Assembly: GCA_023269615.1 (NCBI GenBank)
Contig: JAHFSY010000013.1
Coordinates: forward strand, 18,780 to 82,779
Source of the DNA: Verrucomicrobiota bacterium
Lineage (GTDB): Bacteria > Verrucomicrobiota > Verrucomicrobiia > JABWAM01
Reading direction: 5' to 3'
DNA: 64,000 bases
Positions 59,437 through 64,000 of this stretch are shown in pieces. Position 1 is the stretch's first letter. Each line of letters begins with the position of its first letter. The position numbers and the translations under genes are program-made. The notes under the pieces were generated by a model that was not told the DNA's origin, made no database searches, and saw only the letters and a list, made by a program, of their open reading frames with translations.

Positions 59437-62400
59437 TCACTTGTAACCAAACCGGTCCTTGAGCGTGAACTTGAACGGTGCGGAGGGTTTCGAAAGCTTG
59501 TCATCCTTGTCCTTGCTAACAATAAACAGATAAAATTCCACGTCGGGACGCAGTCCCTCGATGAGTGCGCCGGATTCGGTCACAGCTGTTCCCAGTTGAA
59601 TTGCACCGCGTCCGTCAGGATAGGGGCTCACCCAGACATCGTAACTCTTCGCGCCGGGCACAAGGTCAAAGTGCACATGGCAACGGGTGCCATCGTACTG
59701 GTGCATGGGATCGGTGACCTTCAACACCTTCGTCGGAGCGCCCACGCCGGTCTTCGCAAGGTCCGCGATGGGATTGCCCAGCTCGGGCGCGCCTTTGGGC
59801 GACGGCATCCGCAATTTCGAGAGTCGTACGGCTTCCTCGGTTTTGTCGGCTGCGCTTGCGTACTCGGCGTTCAAATCGCCCAGCAACACATCATCCGCCT
59901 TGGCTTCAACCAGATCGCCCCCGTAAACCACCTTGGGCCGGCGCTCGACCATGATCTTTTCAAGCTTGAGCGGCAGGTCCACCACGCCATCGCCTCCATA
60001 CGATCCCCACCATGCGGTTCCATATTCACGGTAGCAATCGTAAGGCGCGCTCGCTGGCAGCTCGAATCGCAGGTAACGCCATCCGTCGAAACAGAACGCA
60101 CTCCAGCTGTGAATGTCGTCGTTGTTCCACTCCTCCTTCGTGCCCACGCTGATCCATTTCTCGCCCTTCGCATCGCGCAGGGAATAAACGACGCGTCCCC
60201 AGTCGCTGGACGCGCGGACCCAGAGCCCGAGGTGGCTGGCCTTGCCGGGAATCGTGATCGGGGCCTTCGGTTCGAGCGTCGTGTAGAATGGCATCACGCC
60301 GCGATCCTTGTCCTGCTTCTCCAGATGAATCGCAAGGGCTTTGCCTGCGGGCGCCTCCACCACTGAGGCGCTCATTTTTCCAGGGAAACGCTCAATCTGC
60401 AGCGGCTTGTTTTTGGTGTACTCGGGATCCTCCTTCGCGACGAGATTCCATGAACCATCTCCGAGGCTGGCGATCTTTTGAATTTCCTTCGCGGGCTGCG
60501 AGTCGGAATGATCGCTTTCCCCAAGCGTGATGACGGCGTCACCCTTCAGTCCCTCCAGATACTGCGGCGACTGGTCCACGGTGAACGTGACGACGCCATC
60601 CTTTTCCTTGAGAACAGTCGCATTGTCATTACCATCGTAAATCTCCAGCGAAGAGCCCGCCGGCACTTTCACGCTGACCGGGCGTTTGCCCCGGATGGTC
60701 CAGAGCACGTGGATGAGTTTGCCGCTCTTGTAGTGTTTGAATTGCTGGCAGAAGGTGGAGGTGCTGCCCGTCGGCACGTATTTCGTGAAGTTGGCCCGGT
60801 TGAGATGCCGGGTGATGGTGGCGTAATTCACGTAGGCGGGCTTTGGCGTCGTCAACGGTAAACGGTTGCACCATCCACCGCCGTAGTGATTTTCGCCCCA
60901 CCAGTTGGCGCAATCGAAGGCCGAGTTGCCGCTCTCGAAGCGGGTGAGCCCATAACCCATCAGCGTGAGAAAATTGCGCGTGCTGATGTCCGCCTGCCCC
61001 TTTTCCCCGGTGTCAATGTCCTTGGAGGAAGTGTGGGTGCCCTCGATCAGCACCGTGTAAAAGTCCTTCGCCCTCTTGTATTCGTGGATGTCCTTCATGA
61101 TCGGGTAGAGGCGGTTCAGCACAACCTGGTGGACCTGCTGTTCGGGCAGGCGTTCGAAGACCGGCAGATCCATGGCGCAACCGTCAATCAGATCGCGGCT
61201 TTCGGGACTCAGTTTCATGAACACGGCGGCGACCATCGGGTCGCCGTAGGGAAGCAGGAGCTTGATCTTCGGCCACTCCTTGCGGATGGCCCGCGCCCCG
61301 ACTAGAAATTTCGAGAGCATGTCCTGAAACTGGTCCTGTTCCGCCTTGGTAAGCTGATATTCTTCGCCCCAATGATGCGGCCATGTTCCCATGGTGATGG
61401 GGCCGACCTGCGCCTCGGCGAAGAACGGGACGTAGGTGGGACGGCTGATCGGGCCAGGCTCGCACTTGTATTTCTTCAGAAACTTGATGAGGTTTTTGCC
61501 GCTTTCCTCCGGTTTCGCGGGATCGAATTTCGGAGCGTCCTCGCCACCGCTGGTAAACGCCGTGTAATAGAACATTCCACCGTTGAACGCGGATTCGGAG
61601 ATGAAGTGATGCTTTTCCGCCAGCGCCGCGATTGCCTTCCGGTTCCGGATTTCATCCACGGCCTTCCCCTCCTCCAGAGTCTTCAATTCACCGGGTGCCA
61701 GCGAGTAGTTGGAGGTCGAGGTTTCCGCACCTGCGATGCTCATCGTCGAAATTTCATGCTCCACCGACGGCGTGTCGTGTGCGCCCCCCCAGGGCCAGTA
61801 GCCAAAGATCGCCCCGCGTCCTTCCTGCCATCCGCCCCGCTCCCGCGTGTCGGGATGCAGATACGCGAAATTCCGATGATGGACCACCGTTTCGTTTCCG
61901 GCCGACACGCTGACGCCCAGATCGTGCAGGCCGTAACGGGTGGGTTTGAGCGTGACGGGCACCTTGACGGGCGCGCCATCCGCCGGCAGATCCACTTCCT
62001 TCTCCTGGCTCGTCGGATCCTGGCCGTCGGAGCCGCGGGTGGTGATGACGAGCTTCGCTTTCGTGGCGGTGCCGGTGGAATTGCGCAACGTGATGTTGTA
62101 ACCGGGTTGCGCGGGAGCCGTCCAGATGTGCGCGTACTGCTCCGGCTGGATGTCCACGTCCACGCCCGCCCGTTCCAAGGTCATGGCATAAATCTGTGCG
62201 GAACTGGGAAGGCCCGCCCCATGCCAGCTGCTTTCCAATGGGTCGGGATAGGGGCGGTAAAACTGGACCTGCTTCGTGATTTCGAGACCGATTCTCCCGA
62301 GGTCGCTGAACCACGAGAAACCATCGGGATCCAGCGGGATCGTTACGTGATGGAGACTGGCGTCCACATAGCTTCCGAGCGGGGCGGTCACCGGCCTGCC

Positions 62401-63561
62401 CTTGCCTTTCAGGGTCGGCACCGTGCCGGAAAAGTTGACGGGATGCCCGGCATCGGGACGGTAGAACTGGGCCGTGACCACCGGCACGTGGTCCGGGAGA
62501 TCATCGGAAACGGCGATCAAGTGCAGCGCCTTGTAGCGGCCCGGCGGGATGTACATCGCAAGGCGTGACGGGTCCAAGTGATCAGCCGAAATCCACCGTC
62601 CGCCGAATGTGCCCGAGTTGGCGGCGAAATACCCCGGCAACGCGCCGAACCGGGTCCAGCTTTGTCCCACATCCATGTGTGTTTCGGCTTTGGCGTTCGG
62701 GGCCGCAAACTGAAACGGAACGCCGTCCAGATTCACAGCCCGCTCGGGATCACGCCCCATGCGTTTGGCCCCCTCCACAACCACTTCCCAACCGAGAGCC
62801 TTCGCGTTCAGATGTCCCGCGATGGAGAGTGGCTCGAACCGCGCATCGGCCGCGGGAAGTGGTCGCACCCGGATCGAGGCAAGTTCGGCGCCTGGTGAAA
62901 TCTCAACCTTCACCAAGCCGGACAAGTCCATGTCCGCTGGAAGTGCAGTCTCGTTGACAAACCGTCCGTTGACCCAGCAGCGAAAACGTCCCTTCTCCAC
63001 GGTGCAACGAAGCGTGTGCAGCGTCTCCTCAACCTTGGGGGCGGAAGCGATCTGCGCCTCAATGGCCTTGCGCATCTCTTCCGACCACGCAAGACTCCGC
63101 TCAGTCACCGCCTCAAAATAGAGGTTGCCGATGAACGGCGGAGGCACTTTGCCACCCTCCGTCGTCACATAATAATTGACGAATTTGGAACCGCCCGTCG
63201 TGTTGATGGAGCAGTTCAAGGATTGCGGCGTCTTGTCGGGGCGTTCCCCGCAAGCCATGTGCGCGCTGACGGAGGCCGAAGCGCCTTCCGCCGGCTTGAG
63301 GCGATACGACATCAACAGTTCGCAGGGTGCGTTTTGTTTGGAAATGGTTTCCAGGCTCAGCCCTTCGGGCGCGGACAGTGTCGTTTCACCTTTCGTGCCT
63401 CCGACCACGGGTTGCGCGGGCGTGATCTTCCAGTCGGCAACGGAGCCCAGCACCTTTGCCATCTGGGCCGGTTCCGCAACCGCCGCCTCGATGACATGCA
63501 CCGGGAGGAACATGGTCACGCACAGCGCAACTAGTGGACCGTTCATCAATTGAGTGGTCAT
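59437..63561 (-). CDS. Giant exported multidomain protein, glycoside hydrolase-like (paralogue 3)
   Basis: A 1374-residue protein from ATG 63561, with signal peptide MTTQLMNGPLVALCVTMFLP... to EAAVAEP. Domain order equals that of paralogue 2: lectin-like region (CELLMSYRLKPAEGASASV, GRFRCWVNGRFVNETALPA), beta region (DVGQSWTRFGALPGYFAANSGTFGGRW), NEW3-like (YNITLRNSTGTATKAKLVITT), barrel-like core (GAIFGYWPWGGAHDTPS, YVPFFAEAQVGPI, KLLLPYGDPMVAAVF, TVLIEGTHTSSKDI, CANWWGENHYGGGWCN), and beta domains ending KDRFGYK. Relative to paralogue 2 it has an insert of about 14 residues in the core (ELKTLEEGKAVDEIRNRK). The start is set by the signal peptide; the frame is open to 63672. Confidence 0.75.
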   Translation of the reverse strand: MTTQLMNGPLVALCVTMFLPVHVIEAAVAEPAQMAKVLGSVADWKITPAQPVVGGTKGETTLSAPEGLSLETISKQNAPCELLMSYRLKPAEGASASVSAHMACGERPDKTPQSLNCSINTTGGSKFVNYYVTTEGGKVPPPFIGNLYFEAVTERSLAWSEEMRKAIEAQIASAPKVEETLHTLRCTVEKGRFRCWVNGRFVNETALPADMDLSGLVKVEISPGAELASIRVRPLPAADARFEPLSIAGHLNAKALGWEVVVEGAKRMGRDPERAVNLDGVPFQFAAPNAKAETHMDVGQSWTRFGALPGYFAANSGTFGGRWISADHLDPSRLAMYIPPGRYKALHLIAVSDDLPDHVPVVTAQFYRPDAGHPVNFSGTVPTLKGKGRPVTAPLGSYVDASLHHVTIPLDPDGFSWFSDLGRIGLEITKQVQFYRPYPDPLESSWHGAGLPSSAQIYAMTLERAGVDVDIQPEQYAHIWTAPAQPGYNITLRNSTGTATKAKLVITTRGSDGQDPTSQEKEVDLPADGAPVKVPVTLKPTRYGLHDLGVSVSAGNETVVHHRNFAYLHPDTRERGGWQEGRGAIFGYWPWGGAHDTPSVEHEISTMSIAGAETSTSNYSLAPGELKTLEEGKAVDEIRNRKAIAALAEKHHFISESAFNGGMFYYTAFTSGGEDAPKFDPAKPEESGKNLIKFLKKYKCEPGPISRPTYVPFFAEAQVGPITMGTWPHHWGEEYQLTKAEQDQFQDMLSKFLVGARAIRKEWPKIKLLLPYGDPMVAAVFMKLSPESRDLIDGCAMDLPVFERLPEQQVHQVVLNRLYPIMKDIHEYKRAKDFYTVLIEGTHTSSKDIDTGEKGQADISTRNFLTLMGYGLTRFESGNSAFDCANWWGENHYGGGWCNRLPLTTPKPAYVNYATITRHLNRANFTKYVPTGSTSTFCQQFKHYKSGKLIHVLWTIRGKRPVSVKVPAGSSLEIYDGNDNATVLKEKDGVVTFTVDQSPQYLEGLKGDAVITLGESDHSDSQPAKEIQKIASLGDGSWNLVAKEDPEYTKNKPLQIERFPGKMSASVVEAPAGKALAIHLEKQDKDRGVMPFYTTLEPKAPITIPGKASHLGLWVRASSDWGRVVYSLRDAKGEKWISVGTKEEWNNDDIHSWSAFCFDGWRYLRFELPASAPYDCYREYGTAWWGSYGGDGVVDLPLKLEKIMVERRPKVVYGGDLVEAKADDVLLGDLNAEYASAADKTEEAVRLSKLRMPSPKGAPELGNPIADLAKTGVGAPTKVLKVTDPMHQYDGTRCHVHFDLVPGAKSYDVWVSPYPDGRGAIQLGTAVTESGALIEGLRPDVEFYLFIVSKDKDDKLSKPSAPFKFTLKDRFGYK

Positions 63562-63577
63562 TTCCCGTCCCCCTGAC

Positions 63578-63647
63578 GGCGCGCTCGGCGAGCACGCCCT
63601 ACCATCAGCAAGCCAGGCAAAGGTAGGGCGCTTTCGCCGAAAGCGCC
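63578..63647. repeat. Paired REP-like hairpins with GTAG heads facing inward
   Basis: The left hairpin GGCGCGCTC/GAGCACGCC (63578-63598) is followed by CTAC (63599-63602). After 20 bases GTAG (63623-63626) precedes the hairpin GGCGCTTTC/GAAAGCGCC (63627-63647). Unlike the other copies, the GTAG/CTAC heads point at each other and the hairpins are outside. It lies just upstream of giant gene 3. Confidence 0.65.
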
Positions 63648-63755
63648 GTGGTGGAACGGGGGAATCGTCCACTCATTTATCGAACACGACATCAGGTGGA
63701 TCAACGGCGGACGAGGGCGGTTCAAGAAGCTCATGAATTCAAAATTTGCAGGTCC

Positions 63756-64000
63756 CTAGTCGTTCGAAATCCTGAATGAAAACAATCCCATCTGCTGAAG
63801 CTCGAAACGGAGGTAGACCGGCTTGCCCGCCAGCGCCGACAGGTCGCGCTTGCCTTTCCATGTGACGGTGGCATCGGTGTGATCAATGGCCAATGGATCG
63901 CAATCCTCCAGCCTGAAACCGTCGTATGCCTCCTGGAACTCCCAATGCTGGCCGAACTGGGGATGCCGGAGAATTTCCACGCGCAGTTGCGGCGCAACCT
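63756..64000 (-). CDS. C-terminal part of a secreted-type protein (partial)
   Basis: The frame ending at 63756 is open to the right edge, so the gene starts beyond the window. The visible end reads VEILRHPQFGQHWEFQEAYDGF, RLEDCDPLAIDHTDATVTWKG and KRDLSALAGKPVYLRFELQQ followed by MGLFSFRISND. The segment EDCDPLxxD...VTWKGxxDLSxLAGKPVxLRFxLxxxxLFSFRF is a C-terminal beta module that I know from exported hydrolase-like proteins of Planctomycetes and Verrucomicrobia. It is in the same direction as giant gene 3, with the repeat-containing gap 63562-63755 in between. Function of the whole protein cannot be told. Confidence 0.65.
   Translation of the reverse strand, partial: VAPQLRVEILRHPQFGQHWEFQEAYDGFRLEDCDPLAIDHTDATVTWKGKRDLSALAGKPVYLRFELQQMGLFSFRISND

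Noticed and set aside
61372..62568. 398-codon plus-strand frame inside giant gene 3
   Set aside because: Antisense shadow; similar frames occur opposite giant genes 1 and 2 at corresponding places, as expected for paralogues.
1..64000. tRNA, rRNA, riboswitch and CRISPR features
   Set aside because: No cloverleaf, ribosomal or repeat-spacer pattern was recognised by eye; a covariance-model search would be needed to exclude small RNAs.

Overview
The window looks like a chromosomal segment from a GC-rich, Gram-negative-type bacterium, most probably of the PVC group (Verrucomicrobiota or Lentisphaerota). This is inferred from four pseudopilin-like proteins of the form FTLVELL...ALLLPAL with a C-terminal DGH motif, very large secreted hydrolase-like proteins next to LacI and AraC regulators, a DUF6259-type sugar hydrolase, and many exported lipoproteins. 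No rRNA or tRNA gene was seen, so the placement rests on protein style only.

Layout. (1) 1-8759: a molybdenum hydroxylase cluster (end of an FAD subunit, then a [2Fe-2S]-molybdopterin fusion subunit) running into a membrane ABM-domain protein, an exported nucleoside deaminase, an unknown exported protein, a periplasmic-binding lipoprotein, a PEBP-family protein and an isochorismatase-family lipoprotein. (2) 8865-10949: a toxin-antitoxin patch with a complete hipBA pair and a vapB-like gene whose vapC partner is reduced to its first 23 codons. (3) 11085-17868: GreA-like protein, DUF1653 protein, MFS transporter, GYF_2/DUF4339 membrane protein, then a second, three-subunit molybdenum hydroxylase operon (FAD, Mo, FeS). 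(4) 17897-29361: a 1195-residue membrane ankyrin protein with a degenerate C39-like head, a pseudopilin, an M16 peptidase, a ferritin-like (DUF455) plus ATP-grasp fusion and an ABC-F ATPase. (5) 29465-40174: a tightly packed polyamine/membrane locus: SPFH-SHOCT protein, two DUF4178 zinc-ribbon proteins, a 47-residue membrane peptide, DUF350 protein, membrane-anchored spermidine-synthase-like protein, Tat-exported flavin amine oxidase, a polytopic membrane protein and AdoMet decarboxylase; convergent to it is an operon of NrtR-like Nudix regulator, second SPFH protein and NAD-kinase-like protein. (6) 40284-41129: an Ada-like AraC/methyltransferase. (7) 41211-64000: a carbohydrate-type island with three about 1380-residue exported paralogues, a cytoplasmic DUF6259 hydrolase, three pseudopilins, two exported beta-propeller proteins, a LacI and an AraC regulator, and the tail of one more secreted protein.

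Regulation is readable in places: a LacI-type palindrome between the first giant gene and lacI; an 83-bp block with TTGAC repeats exactly 21 bp apart in front of two pseudopilin genes, one divergent from the AraC gene; two tandem GTGT-N7-ACAC palindromes in front of the Nudix regulator; and GGGATAAA boxes in front of hipB. Scattered through the window are paired hairpins headed by GTAG (REP/REPIN-like), one nested inside another inverted repeat and one fused into the start of a coding sequence, plus a second family of long hairpins beginning CGGAGGGAC. The most distinctive systems are the polyamine/membrane locus and the island of giant paralogues with dedicated pseudopilins.
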